DNA of 64,000 bases from Marinomonas phaeophyticola (GCF_026966905.1 NZ_JAPUBN010000019.1:1-64000), one strand, 5' to 3'; numbered from the stretch's first letter, positions 26,777 through 36,887 are shown. The notes: generated from the sequence alone by a model not told the origin. Numbers and translations: made by a program.

Positions 26777-29149
26777 TTACTGTGATTGTTGGTTGATTTT
26801 TTGCTGCATTTCCTGAATACCGAATAATATTTTCTCGGGTGTTGCAGGGGCATCAATTTCTGGTTGATAACGATAGTCACTGACTGACGACACGGCATCT
26901 TTTAAGGCACACCACGCGGCGATTCCTAGCATAAAAGGAGGCTCGCCTACCGCTTTAGAATGATAAACGGTTGCTTCAGGGTTTTTTCTACTTTCGACGA
27001 GTTTTACTCGTAGATCTAAAGGCGTATCGGCAATGGCTGGAATCTTATAACTAGCAGGCGAATTGGTCATGAGTCTACCCTTATCATTCCAAATAAGCTC
27101 TTCCGTTGTTAACCACCCCATTCCTTGAATAAAACCACCTTCAATTTGCCCTATATCGATTGCTGGGTTTAGGCTGGCTCCAACATCATGAAGAATATCT
27201 GTTCTCAATACTTTATATTCCCCGGTAAGACTGTCTATAAGCACTTCACAACACGCCGCCCCATAAGAGTAGTAATAGAAGGGGCGACCACGAGCTAATT
27301 CACGATCATAATGTATTTTGGGTGTTTTATAATAACCCGTGCTGGAAAGGGAAATTTGGTTGAAATAGGCTAATTGAATAAGTTCTTCAAAGGAGAAAAA
27401 TTGTGATCCTATGCGCACATGACTGTTTTTGAATTCGATATCTTGTTCTGAGACTTGATAATGTTGCGCCGCAAATTCAAGTAGGCGTTGCTTTAAAGTA
27501 AGTGCGGCATTTTGTGCGGCTTTACCATTTAAGTCGGTGCCCGATGATGCGGCTGTTGGAGAGGTGTTGGGGACTTTCTCCGTGTTAGTTGCTGTAATGT
27601 GGATGCGTTCACAATCGACCTGCAAGACTTCTGCAACAATCTGCGCGACTTTAGTATTTAAGCCTTGTCCCATTTCTGTGCCACCATGATTTAAGTGGAT
27701 ACTTCCGTCCGTGTAAATGTGGATGAGGGCGCCTGCTTGATTTAAAAAGGTAGCCGTAAAAGAAATACCGAATTTAACGGGTGTCATTGACAGGCCTTTT
27801 TTGAGAATAGGACTGTGTTTATTGAACTCAATTATCGCTTTTCTTCGAGTATAATAGTCGCTGCTCTCAACAAGTTCTTGAGTCATTTCAGCAATGATGT
27901 TGTGCTCAACAGTTTGGTGGTAGGGTGTCACATTACGTGCGTTTGTACCATAGTAGTTAATACGGCGAACATCTAATGGATCTTTTCTTAAACGACGGGC
28001 AATGGAATCCATAATATTTTCAATGGGGACCATTCCTTGCGGCCCCCCGAAACCTCTATAAGCGGTATTTGAGGCGGTATTTGTCTTACAGCGATACCCT
28101 GTAATCGTTGCGTCACCTAAATAATAGGCATTATCTGCATGGAACATGGCTCTATCGACAATAGAACCGGATAAATCGGGAGAAAAACCACAGTTTCCGG
28201 CCAGTTTAATCTCGACACCATGTAAGCGACCATCATCGTCATAACCAATATCATAAGTAACAAAAAATGGATGACGTTTGCCGGTAATCATCATGTCTTC
28301 CATTCTAGGTAGACGCATTTTTGTTGGTTGTTTTGTTAGATAAGCAACAACAGCGCATAAACATGCAGGCATTGCTGCTTGAGTTTCTTTTCCTCCAAAT
28401 CCGCCACCCATACGGCGCATATCCACCACGATTTTATGCATTGGTAGGTCTAATACACCGGCCACTAATTTTTGAATTTCTGTTGGGTTTTGAGTCGAGC
28501 TATAAACAATCATGCCGCCATCTTCGGTAGGCATGACTGAGGCAATTTGTGTTTCTAGGTAAAAGTGCTCTTGACCGCCAATATGTAATTTTCCTTGGAG
28601 GCGGTAAGGGGCGCTCTTGAGTGCGGTTGTTGAATCACCATACTTATGTTGGTGGCTATCTAAAACAAAATGTTTTTTTGCTAGGGCCTCTTCAACATCC
28701 AAAATAGCTTCTAGTTCTTCGTATTCTATAATAGCGGCTTGTGCGGCTTTACGAGCGGTCTCATGATTGTTCGCTGCGACAGCCAATATGGGTTGACCAA
28801 AATACTCGACAATATCTTTGGCTAGTAGTGGGTCTCCAGCTGCCACAGCGCCAATATCTAGGTTTCCAGGAATATCCTTGGCTAAGAGAACTAATCTTAC
28901 TCCCTCTATCTGGTAGCAGGGAGTGGTATCTATAGAGAGGATTCGAGCATGCGCCTTATCACTTGTACGAGCATATAGATGTAATTGGTTAGGGAACTCT
29001 AATTTATCATCGATATATTGAGCGACACCAGACACTTGCTTTGATGCACTTTCATGCTTTACTGGTCGACCTACACCCGTTGTAATAGATTGAGAAAACA
29101 ATGTTTCTAATTCGGCTTGAGTAAGAGTTTGGGCTACTGGCTTAGACAT
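26777..29149 (-). CDS. xdhB: Xanthine dehydrogenase, molybdopterin-binding subunit
   Basis: Large subunit of the XDH that oxidises hypoxanthine and xanthine to urate. The 790 residues match XdhB. Molybdenum-cofactor motifs seen: GGFGGKETQAAM (about 249-260), AYRGFGGPQGM, HLNHGGTEMGQGLNTKVAQ and the active-site Glu in GEPPFMLGIA near the C-terminus. The start overlaps xdhA by eight bases, indicating translational coupling. The XdhC chaperone that inserts the cofactor is not in the window. Confidence 0.96.
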   Translation of the reverse strand: MSKPVAQTLTQAELETLFSQSITTGVGRPVKHESASKQVSGVAQYIDDKLEFPNQLHLYARTSDKAHARILSIDTTPCYQIEGVRLVLLAKDIPGNLDIGAVAAGDPLLAKDIVEYFGQPILAVAANNHETARKAAQAAIIEYEELEAILDVEEALAKKHFVLDSHQHKYGDSTTALKSAPYRLQGKLHIGGQEHFYLETQIASVMPTEDGGMIVYSSTQNPTEIQKLVAGVLDLPMHKIVVDMRRMGGGFGGKETQAAMPACLCAVVAYLTKQPTKMRLPRMEDMMITGKRHPFFVTYDIGYDDDGRLHGVEIKLAGNCGFSPDLSGSIVDRAMFHADNAYYLGDATITGYRCKTNTASNTAYRGFGGPQGMVPIENIMDSIARRLRKDPLDVRRINYYGTNARNVTPYHQTVEHNIIAEMTQELVESSDYYTRRKAIIEFNKHSPILKKGLSMTPVKFGISFTATFLNQAGALIHIYTDGSIHLNHGGTEMGQGLNTKVAQIVAEVLQVDCERIHITATNTEKVPNTSPTAASSGTDLNGKAAQNAALTLKQRLLEFAAQHYQVSEQDIEFKNSHVRIGSQFFSFEELIQLAYFNQISLSSTGYYKTPKIHYDRELARGRPFYYYSYGAACCEVLIDSLTGEYKVLRTDILHDVGASLNPAIDIGQIEGGFIQGMGWLTTEELIWNDKGRLMTNSPASYKIPAIADTPLDLRVKLVESRKNPEATVYHSKAVGEPPFMLGIAAWCALKDAVSSVSDYRYQPEIDAPATPEKILFGIQEMQQKINQQSQ

Positions 29150-30608
29150 GGGCTGTTACTCGCGTTTGTGAATAAGTATGGTTATTCCCTTCTGTCAGTT
29201 GAGCTTGGGTTTCTAAAAAATACTTGCGTAATAAGTTCTGCCCAATTAATACACGATATTCTTTAGACGCTCTAAAATCACTAAGTGGAGTAAAGTCATG
29301 AGTTAATGCATGACATGCCGATTCAAAGGTGTCTTTATTAAATATGTGACCAATTAAGGCCGTTTCACAGTGAGTAGCTCGCTTAGGGATCGCAGCCATC
29401 CCTCCGAATGCGGCTCTTGCATTAATGATGGTATTTTCTTTAACCGTAACATTAATACCGAGGCAAACGGCCGAGATATCATCATCGAGCCTTTTAGATA
29501 TTTTATAGGCTTTGAAAAGAGATTTAGCTTGTCGAGGGACAATGATTTTTTCAATGAACTCAGACGATTTTCTCACGGTTTTTTTATAATCTAAAAAGTA
29601 ATCTTCAATGTTTATCTCTCTACTTTCTTGTCCGCAACGCAGTTGTATTTTGGCATTAAGAGCAATTAATAAAGGAGGCGAGTCACCAATTGGAGAGGCG
29701 TTTGCAATGTTACCGCCTAGTGTCCCTTGATTACGAATTTGTAAGGAGGCAAATCTATGCAGCAATTCCCCAAAATCTGGATATTCTTTTGCCAATACTG
29801 AATAACAATCTGATAAAGGGAGAGCCGACCCAATCTCTATTCTATCCTCGAAGACAGACACTACTTTCATATCCGTAACATTGCCTAAATAGATTAGTGT
29901 ATTTAATTGTTTATGGAACTGAGTAACCTCTAATGCTAAATCCGTACCTCCAGCAAGTAGGTGCGCTTCTGGGTGTGTTAAATAGCACTCTGCAAGTTCG
30001 TCAACGTTAGAGGGAGAAAAGCATCGATTTCCTACTCCACCAAAACCGGCTTTATTGATGACTGGAATGGCTTTTAACAACGTAAGTGTTGGCTGTTCTA
30101 ATGCATCAAAAGTATCTGTTTGACGGTTATTGCACGCTTGTTCAGCTGCATCATAGATAGGACGATATCCGGTACAGCGGCACAAGTTACCAGAAAGTGC
30201 TTCTGTCGTGTCGGCTTTACTGTAAGGCTCACTTCTTTTCTGTAAAGCAAATAAAGACATGACAAACCCTGGTGTACAAAAGCCGCATTGTGACCCATGG
30301 CATTCAACCATAGCTTGTTGTGTTGAATGAAGATTATGTTGGTCTTGTAGGTCTTCTATAGTGATGAGTTGTTTGCCATGTAATGCACTAACAAAAGTTA
30401 AACAGGCGTTAATACTAAGATAGCGTAATTTCTTCCCCATCTCATCGGGCTCGGCTAAAACAACCGTACAAGCACCGCAGTCTCCAGAAGCACAACCTTC
30501 CTTAGTACCTGTTTTTTTACGGATATTACGCAAATAATTCAAAACCGTGAGATTTGGGTCAAGGTCGTGCTCCGTGCGTAACTCTTGATTAAGTAAAAAT
30601 TGAATCAA
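29142..30608 (-). CDS. xdhA: Xanthine dehydrogenase, small subunit (2Fe-2S and FAD)
   Basis: 488 residues combining two [2Fe-2S] domains and an FAD domain. The plant-type ferredoxin cysteines are in GCASGDCGACTVV (about 38-50), and the second cluster in CHGSQCGFCTPGF and GNLCRCTGYRPI (about 102-155). The FAD-binding LLAGGTDLALEVT and NIANASPIGDSPPLL follow. It is the first gene of the xdhA-xdhB-guaD operon on the minus strand. A RutR-like operator lies about 100 bp upstream of its start. Confidence 0.96.
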   Translation of the reverse strand: MIQFLLNQELRTEHDLDPNLTVLNYLRNIRKKTGTKEGCASGDCGACTVVLAEPDEMGKKLRYLSINACLTFVSALHGKQLITIEDLQDQHNLHSTQQAMVECHGSQCGFCTPGFVMSLFALQKRSEPYSKADTTEALSGNLCRCTGYRPIYDAAEQACNNRQTDTFDALEQPTLTLLKAIPVINKAGFGGVGNRCFSPSNVDELAECYLTHPEAHLLAGGTDLALEVTQFHKQLNTLIYLGNVTDMKVVSVFEDRIEIGSALPLSDCYSVLAKEYPDFGELLHRFASLQIRNQGTLGGNIANASPIGDSPPLLIALNAKIQLRCGQESREINIEDYFLDYKKTVRKSSEFIEKIIVPRQAKSLFKAYKISKRLDDDISAVCLGINVTVKENTIINARAAFGGMAAIPKRATHCETALIGHIFNKDTFESACHALTHDFTPLSDFRASKEYRVLIGQNLLRKYFLETQAQLTEGNNHTYSQTRVTAHV

Positions 30609-30708
30609 AGCGAATCCCCTTTATTAGACTGTTTTACTAATGAGCATTAAATATTTTTAGCACAATTAGTAATAATTTACATGGCTGTTAAGTGAGTTTA
30701 GATAATTT

Positions 30709-30724
30709 TTGTCCGATCGGTCAA
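30709..30724. promoter_or_regulatory. RutR-type operator upstream of xdhA
   Basis: TTGTCCGATCGGTCAA is a near-perfect 16-bp palindrome. It matches the known RutR consensus TTGACCA-NN-TGGTCAA at all but a few positions, and the symmetry extends one base on each side. It lies 101 bp upstream of the first gene of the purine operon, which ends next to a RutR-like gene. Binding itself is inferred. Confidence 0.7.
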
Positions 30725-30894
30725 ATTTTAACTGAGCTATTATGGCAATTTAGAGGATGAATTAGAAAAATAATTAAGTAATAGGGGGTTTTATAGAGGA
30801 TATGTTGGTGAATTATGAATATGGACGATATTAATTGGATAGGATGAGGATGTGATAGCATTGACTGTGCCATTCCATACTTCTTGGGAAAAGA
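30725..30894. other. Intergenic stretch between the xdh operon promoter and the dbpA terminator
   Basis: Part of the 362-base gap between xdhA and dbpA. AT-rich; no gene is supported. Apart from the operator on its left and the hairpin on its right I see nothing in it. Confidence 0.4.
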
Positions 30895-30931
30895 AAATGC
30901 CATCAAAATAGTTATAATTTTGATGGCATTT
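30895..30931 (-). terminator. Hairpin terminator after dbpA
   Basis: AAATGCCATCAAAAT and ATTTTGATGGCATTT form a 15-bp perfect stem with a 7-base loop. On the minus strand it is followed by the T-rich TTCTTTTCCC. It lies 40 bases after the dbpA stop. Confidence 0.8.
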
Positions 30932-30970
30932 AGTATTAAAGATTAAGTAGAAAACCAATTCAATAAACTT

Positions 30971-32356
30971 TTAGCGAAGAGGGCGTACTTTTATTTTCCT
31001 GCCCTTAATCTTACTGTCTTCTAATGCTTTAACAGTAGATTTAACGAGATCACTTTGAATGGCAACATAAGCTTGGAAGTCAAAAACGTCAATTTTACCC
31101 ACTTGATCTTTATTAAGACCAACGCCTGCCGTTAATGCTCCGACAATATCACCTGGTCTTAACTTGTTCTTGCGGCCAGCATCAAAAGCGAGAGTTGTCA
31201 TTGAAGGAAACAAACGGTAGCTAAAATCCATTTCAGGATCTATTTCTGTAAAAGATGCGGTAATACCAAAGCGCTCTTCAACCCCTTTAACTTTATAGTC
31301 ATCTTTATTTGTCACGAGATTGACTGCCATGCCTTTTGCCCCAGCACGGCCAGTACGTCCAATTCGGTGAGTATGCACATCAATATCTCGGGTCATATCG
31401 AAGTTGACAACCATATCGATTTCTTTAACGTCGATGCCCCGGGCGGCCACATCAGTAGCAACTAAAATAGACGTACTACCATTGCTAAATTGAACCAGGA
31501 CTTGGTCTCGTTGTCTTTGATCTAAATCGCCGTGAATGGCTTTTGCGCTGACTTTGTGTGCATCTAGCCAATCAGCAACGGCTTGAGCTTCAATTTTTGT
31601 ATTGCAGAAGACGATGACTTGACGAGGTTGATAATGTCTAAAGCTAGCTAATAAACTCTCTAGTTTGGTGTCTTTGTTTACGCGCACAAAACATTGCTCT
31701 ATATCTGGCGTCAGTTCTGTGTTTTGCTCCACTTTGATATAAATAGGCTCATCTTGAAACGCTTTACTAAGTTCAATTATGGTATCTGAATAAGTCGCAG
31801 AGAAAAGCAAGGTTTGCCTTCTGTCTGGTGTGTGCTCAATGACAGTGCGAATACTGTCGACAAAGCCCATGTCGAGCATTCTATCCGCTTCATCTAATAC
31901 GAGAGTGTTTAGATGGTTTATTTTCAAACTGCCCTTGCGTAAATGTTCTAACAAACGCCCTGGTGTTCCAACAACAATATGAGCACCGTGTTCTAAAGAG
32001 CCAATTTGAGGGCCAAAGGGCATACCACCACATAAGCTTAATATTTTTATATTGTCCATGTAGCGAGCCACTTTACGAATCTCTTTACAGACTTGATCCG
32101 CTAGCTCACGAGTAGGGCACATGACGAGACCTTGAACCCCAAAAAACTTCGGATTTATTTTGGTTAACATCCCAATCGCAAAGGCTAATGTCTTACCACT
32201 ACCTGTTTGAGCTTGAGCCAGTACATCTATTCCATTGATGATGGAAGGCAAGCTTTGCTCTTGAATGGGAGTGAATGTTTTAAAACCTAGATCAGATAAA
32301 AGCGATGTAAGTTCAGTAGGTAATGTTACAGATAGATTATGAGTAAAGGTGGTCAA
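30971..32356 (-). CDS. dbpA: ATP-dependent RNA helicase DbpA
   Basis: DEAD-box helicase that binds hairpin 92 of 23S rRNA and acts in 50S assembly. The 461 residues match E. coli DbpA (457). Motifs: Q-motif FKTFTPIQEQSLP (about 25-37), Walker A AQAQTGSGKT (about 47-56), PTREL, GTPGRLLEHL, VLDEADRMLD, LLFSATYSD, VATDVAARGID and HRIGRTGRAG. The C-terminal region (about 385-461) ends KGRKIKVRPLR, the DbpA-specific RNA-binding domain rather than a generic RhlE tail. Confidence 0.95.
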   Translation of the reverse strand: MTTFTHNLSVTLPTELTSLLSDLGFKTFTPIQEQSLPSIINGIDVLAQAQTGSGKTLAFAIGMLTKINPKFFGVQGLVMCPTRELADQVCKEIRKVARYMDNIKILSLCGGMPFGPQIGSLEHGAHIVVGTPGRLLEHLRKGSLKINHLNTLVLDEADRMLDMGFVDSIRTVIEHTPDRRQTLLFSATYSDTIIELSKAFQDEPIYIKVEQNTELTPDIEQCFVRVNKDTKLESLLASFRHYQPRQVIVFCNTKIEAQAVADWLDAHKVSAKAIHGDLDQRQRDQVLVQFSNGSTSILVATDVAARGIDVKEIDMVVNFDMTRDIDVHTHRIGRTGRAGAKGMAVNLVTNKDDYKVKGVEERFGITASFTEIDPEMDFSYRLFPSMTTLAFDAGRKNKLRPGDIVGALTAGVGLNKDQVGKIDVFDFQAYVAIQSDLVKSTVKALEDSKIKGRKIKVRPLR

Positions 32357-32665
32357 GATGGGCCTAATATATGAAAGCTAATAATGGACTTAATTTTAGC
32401 ACGATTATCTTGCTAATGCTGAGTAAAGTCCGATAGTTGGAAGGGCAGACTTGTAATTTTCTGTAGGTCTTCCTTTATATACTGATTATTCTTGAAAAAT
32501 TCAGTTAAAAGGATGAATTTAAGGACGTTATTTATGATAATAACCTTGGTTAATAGGTCTCTTTGTATACTGTTTCTTGCGTTAGAAGACATTAAGTTAC
32601 ATTTTTCTATTTTTCATATGATGAATTAAACACTATAGTTAAAGTATATAAACAGGGGAAATAGA
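32357..32665. other. Intergenic region between dbpA and the GGDEF-EAL gene
   Basis: About 310 bases holding both divergent promoters. A 31-codon frame (ATG at 32534, reading MIITLVNRSLCILFLALED) is present, with GGA upstream, but has no recognisable homology and is not called. No hairpin or operator stands out. Confidence 0.4.
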
Positions 32666-34951
32666 GTGCATTCTAAGGACTATCTAAATAAGTCTTATTT
32701 ATTGGTTTTCTTTTTGATTTCCTTTTGTGGACTTTTTGCTGCGTTTGGTTTATTTCAAGGAGAAAAACAACGCATTGTTTACGAACAAAAGGTGATTGCA
32801 AATCAATTTGCAGACTCACTATTAATTGCATTAAACGATTATGCGCTGGAAACATTATCCGTATCCGCTTTTTTTTATTCGTCTAAAAATCTTGATGTTC
32901 CCTACGATCAATTTATGCGTTTTGGTGAAGCCTTATTCTCCAAAAACCCTCACCCTATTACTAACGTGTACTTTGCAAAATATATTCACAAGAATGATGT
33001 GGATGCATTCTTATTAGATCAGGCAAAAATTACAGGCAATAAGAGCATTCAGTTACTTACTGATAATCAACAAGGCTCTTACTTACCTTTAGCGTATGGT
33101 TATCCTGATGTTATTGTTCATGGTGCAGATCTACTTTCTAATGAATTTCCTTATAAGTCGTTAGCTGAAGAGTCTATGAAAACCGATAATACAATTATGA
33201 CTCCTCCTATCGTCTTACCAAGAGATAAGATAGAAGGAAAAAATCATAAAAATGCGTTTGTATTGAGACATGCTCTTTTTAATGAAAATGATGAGTTCAA
33301 AGGAATTGTCGGTATTGCGTTTACAATTGAGGGCTTACTTGCTCAAGTGAAGTTTAATTCAGAATATGATTTTGCCTACCGTATTGCAGATATTACAGAG
33401 TTAGCGGAAAACGAGTCTCCTGATTGGTTTTTTGATAGTAGCAATCATTTTTCACATCTACTGATTTCGAAGGAAATGGAAAAAAATCAGTTTGAGTTTG
33501 CTGGTCGTATTTGGTTGATTGAAACTTGTTTAGAAGAAGATTTTTCTTCATTCTTTGACGGTGGGATTTTTGTTATACCATTATTTACTTATTTATTTTT
33601 AGCTATTTTAGTGAGTTTCTTTGTTTATAAATTAAGCCGAGCTTATAAAGCCTCAATCGACAAAGTAGAGTATTCTTTATCTATCGATGAATTGACAGGC
33701 TTAAAAAGCCGATATGAAATTAATGAACATGTAGCTTCTCAAATTGCTATTGCGAAAAATGGATCCATGTTTGCTGTACTTCTGTTAGACCTAGATCATT
33801 TTAAAACTGTAAATGATGCATTTGGTTATGCTGTCGGAGATAAATTACTAGTTAAAATTGCGCAACGCTTACAAGAAATTCTTCCTAAAGGTGCTGAAAT
33901 AGGACGTCTCGGAGCGGATGAATTTTTTATTGTGCTTCCTCTTGTGTATGTACTAGATCGAGTCTCCATTATTAGTCTTGTTCTAGATATCATTGAGCAA
34001 ATTAGCAAAAGTTATTGTGTAGATGAACGAAACTTAACGGTTGGGTGTAGTATTGGTATATCTATTTATCCTGAGTTTGGTATTGATGCTCCAACATTGA
34101 TGAAAAATGCGGATATGGCAATGCATAAATCAAAAACGCTAGGGCGGTCTACTTACCATTTTTATGATAGTGAAATGGGAAATCGTCTCACTCGAAATGT
34201 GTTGATTGAAAGCCGTTTACGATTAGCTATGCAAAGTAATCAACTAGAGCTTTATTTCCAACCGAAAGTAGATCTTTTAACTCTAGACTGTATTGGTTTG
34301 GAGGCGTTACTTAGATGGGAGGATGAGGAGCTAGGTCAAGTGTCCCCAGCTGAATTTATCCCTATAGCAGAAAATACAGGATTGATTTTACCTTTAGGTG
34401 AATGGGTTATTGAACAAGCGTGTATTCATATGGTTGAGTGGCGAGAAAAAGGCGAGTTGATTCCTCCTATAGCCATTAATTGCTCTGCAGCACAACTTAG
34501 AAGAGATGACTTTTTAGAGCGTTTAACAAGTTATATTGATAAGTACGGTGTCGATACTCAATCGATTGAATTGGAAGTAACAGAATCTATTCTAATTGAA
34601 GATGCAGAGAGGTGTGCTGAACTATTACATGAAGTTAGTAAGCTAGGAATGAAGATTTCTCTGGATGATTTTGGCACAGGGTATTCGAGCTTAAGCTATT
34701 TGAAAGATCTACCTTTCGATTGCTTAAAAATAGATCAGGTGTTTATTCGGGATATTTTGGAGAATGAAAAACATGCTGCTCTGACTTTGGGTATCATACA
34801 GATGAGTCATAGTTTTGGCCTCAAAGTGGTCGCTGAAGGAATTACGAATCAAGCACAATTAGATTTATTAAGAAAATATGGTTGTAACTTTGGGCAAGGG
34901 TATTTATTTGGTAAGGCTTATCATTCGGATCATGTGGTGTCCAATATTTAA
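32666..34951 (+). CDS. CHASE-GGDEF-EAL membrane protein (c-di-GMP turnover)
   Basis: 761 residues. A membrane helix (about 10-30), a periplasmic CHASE sensor domain (about 60-260), a second helix (about 297-320), a GGDEF domain (about 340-500) and an EAL domain (about 515-755). The GGDEF signature reads GADEF (in RLGADEFFIVL), one residue off consensus, so cyclase activity is uncertain. The EAL domain has EALLRW, ELEVTES and DDFGTGYSSLSYL with the catalytic and metal residues, so phosphodiesterase activity is likely. GTG start at 32666 with AGGGGA upstream. The ligand sensed by CHASE is unknown, and no partner gene is adjacent. Confidence 0.92.
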   Translation: MHSKDYLNKSYLLVFFLISFCGLFAAFGLFQGEKQRIVYEQKVIANQFADSLLIALNDYALETLSVSAFFYSSKNLDVPYDQFMRFGEALFSKNPHPITNVYFAKYIHKNDVDAFLLDQAKITGNKSIQLLTDNQQGSYLPLAYGYPDVIVHGADLLSNEFPYKSLAEESMKTDNTIMTPPIVLPRDKIEGKNHKNAFVLRHALFNENDEFKGIVGIAFTIEGLLAQVKFNSEYDFAYRIADITELAENESPDWFFDSSNHFSHLLISKEMEKNQFEFAGRIWLIETCLEEDFSSFFDGGIFVIPLFTYLFLAILVSFFVYKLSRAYKASIDKVEYSLSIDELTGLKSRYEINEHVASQIAIAKNGSMFAVLLLDLDHFKTVNDAFGYAVGDKLLVKIAQRLQEILPKGAEIGRLGADEFFIVLPLVYVLDRVSIISLVLDIIEQISKSYCVDERNLTVGCSIGISIYPEFGIDAPTLMKNADMAMHKSKTLGRSTYHFYDSEMGNRLTRNVLIESRLRLAMQSNQLELYFQPKVDLLTLDCIGLEALLRWEDEELGQVSPAEFIPIAENTGLILPLGEWVIEQACIHMVEWREKGELIPPIAINCSAAQLRRDDFLERLTSYIDKYGVDTQSIELEVTESILIEDAERCAELLHEVSKLGMKISLDDFGTGYSSLSYLKDLPFDCLKIDQVFIRDILENEKHAALTLGIIQMSHSFGLKVVAEGITNQAQLDLLRKYGCNFGQGYLFGKAYHSDHVVSNI

Positions 34952-35327
34952 CTAACTATAGAAAAAGTCATTATAAAGCCTCCAATGTTTAGGCTTCTAT
35001 CATAAGTAATTATCTATTCCTCTCTGTCTGATTTTTGCTCTTAATGAAAATCAGTCCAATTTTATTGTTTAAACGCCATACTCAAAAAGCGAATGACACG
35101 ATGTCTGTATTGAAAAGGAAAACGTGAGAAGTAAAAGAAAAGTGCCTGTAGATATCTATAAAAACAAAATGGATATCACGTACGAAAAATAGTCATTCTT
35201 CTTCATTTTCTATAACTAAGTAGAAAAATCCCTTAGATTCAATAGTCTAGGTAGGTAAAGTGTTTAGTTATGGTGCAAAATTCTTTAGTATACGCGCGAA
35301 TTATTCTGTGTATAAGGCATTGATTGT
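34952..35327. other. Intergenic region upstream of the symporter gene
   Basis: 376 bases without a gene. A weak hairpin (AAGCCT at 34976-34981 with AGGCTT at 34991-34996) may end the preceding transcript but has no T run. Otherwise AT-rich; presumably the symporter promoter lies toward its right end. Confidence 0.4.
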
Positions 35328-36737
35328 ATGGATTTCACTATTAACTTTCTTAATAATATTTTTTGGGGCTATATCCTGATTTATGGATTACTGTCAGTAG
35401 GTATTTATTTTACAGTCAGGCTCGGTTTTTTACAGATCAGGCATTTCCCAGAGTTTATCCGCACGGTTATCAAATCTCCAGGTAAGGACAAAGGTGGTAT
35501 TTCACCATTTCAAGCATTATGTACCAGTCTAGCGTCACGTATTGGCACCGGTAATTTAGCCGGTGTTGCAGTTGCTATTACGTTAGGCGGTCCTGGGGCC
35601 ATTTTTTGGATGTGGATGGTTGCATTAGTGGGGATGGCCACTGCGTATGCTGAAAGCACATTAGCACAGTTATTTAAAACAAGAGATGCTAGTGGTCAGT
35701 TACGTGGGGGGCCTGCATTTTACATTTCTAAAGGGCTTAATGCGCCATGGGCAGGGGCTATTTTTTCTGTTTCCCTTATTCTTGCATTTGGATTGGTATT
35801 TAATGCCGTACAAGCGAACTCGATAGCAGGCGCAATGGAGGGAGCATTTGGTTTACCTCCTATGGGTGTTGGTGTATTTATAGCAATACTGGCTGGAATT
35901 GTGATTTTTGGTGGTATTCGTACGATAGCGAAAGTGTCTGAATTAGTGGTCCCTATTATGGCCGGACTGTATTTGTTAGTCGCTCTCTATGTCATCCTTG
36001 TGAATATTACAGAAGTGCCACATATTTTAAGTCTTATTGTGAAAAGCGCTTTTGGTTATGAGGAAGCGTTAGGTGGTATCGCTGGAGCGATGCTCAATGG
36101 GATTAAACGTGGCCTTTTCTCTAATGAGGCTGGCATGGGGTCTGCCCCGAATATTGCGGCGGCGGCAACACCAAACCCTCATCACCCGTCTTCTCAAGGC
36201 ATGGTACAGGGGTTAGGCGTCTTCATTGATACCATTCTAGTTTGTACAGCCACCGCGATTATGATTCTACTATCTGGTGTTATTGAGAGTGGCTCAGGCT
36301 TAACTGGTGTGCCTCTGACTCAAGAGGCAATGGGCGTTCATATTGGTGCCGCAGGAACTTACTTTATTGCCATTGCTATTTTCTTTTTTGCATTTACTTC
36401 CATCATTGGTAATTACTCGTATGCTGAAAATGCGGTTATCTTCTTGAAGGGGGGAAAAGTAGGCATTCTTCTATTACGTGTGGTTGCTTTACTTATGGTG
36501 ATTTGGGGCGCATATGAAAGTGTGGCCACTGTGTTTAATTTAGCTGATGCAGCGATGGGGTTAATGGCAACCATTAACCTTGTGGCAATTTGTTTCTTAT
36601 CTGGTGTTGTTGTGAAGTTAACTAAAGACTATTTTGCTCAACGTAAATTGACGGATTCTCCCGTATTTGATCCTAATAAATTTCCTGAAATATCAGATAA
36701 AATCGATTTAGACATTTGGGGGAAAGATAAAAAGTAA
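35328..36737 (+). CDS. Sodium:alanine symporter family (AGCS) transporter
   Basis: 469 residues, around ten membrane helices. The AGCS signatures are plain: FQALCTSLASRIGTGNLAGV (about 64-83), GGPGAIFWMWMVALVGMATAYAESTLA (about 90-116), GGPAFYISKGL, and RGLFSNEAGMGSAPNIAAAA (about 262-281). Family members import alanine or glycine with Na+ or H+; the exact amino acid is not deducible. Single gene, followed by a good terminator, and convergent with a LysR gene. Confidence 0.94.
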   Translation: MDFTINFLNNIFWGYILIYGLLSVGIYFTVRLGFLQIRHFPEFIRTVIKSPGKDKGGISPFQALCTSLASRIGTGNLAGVAVAITLGGPGAIFWMWMVALVGMATAYAESTLAQLFKTRDASGQLRGGPAFYISKGLNAPWAGAIFSVSLILAFGLVFNAVQANSIAGAMEGAFGLPPMGVGVFIAILAGIVIFGGIRTIAKVSELVVPIMAGLYLLVALYVILVNITEVPHILSLIVKSAFGYEEALGGIAGAMLNGIKRGLFSNEAGMGSAPNIAAAATPNPHHPSSQGMVQGLGVFIDTILVCTATAIMILLSGVIESGSGLTGVPLTQEAMGVHIGAAGTYFIAIAIFFFAFTSIIGNYSYAENAVIFLKGGKVGILLLRVVALLMVIWGAYESVATVFNLADAAMGLMATINLVAICFLSGVVVKLTKDYFAQRKLTDSPVFDPNKFPEISDKIDLDIWGKDKK

Positions 36738-36761
36738 AGAAATCAATAAAATTGATTTATA

Positions 36762-36799
36762 AAAGAGCCCTTTAGCTTGAGTGTTAAAGGGCACTTTTT
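36762..36799 (+). terminator. Terminator after the AGCS symporter gene
   Basis: GCCCTTTA (36767-36774) and TAAAGGGC (36785-36792) form the stem, flanked by AAAAGA on one side and CACTTTTTA on the other. It may work in both directions, also serving the convergent LysR gene. Confidence 0.85.
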
Positions 36800-36887
36800 A
36801 TTCATCGACACTAACGAGCGTACTATTTTTGAGGCTAAGTGAGGGACTCTTTAACTGGTTTTGTTTGATAGGAAGATGGCTGACTTA

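Noticed and set aside
32534..32629. 31-codon frame upstream of the GGDEF-EAL gene
   Set aside because: Too short and without homology; codon content looks like ordinary AT-rich intergenic DNA.
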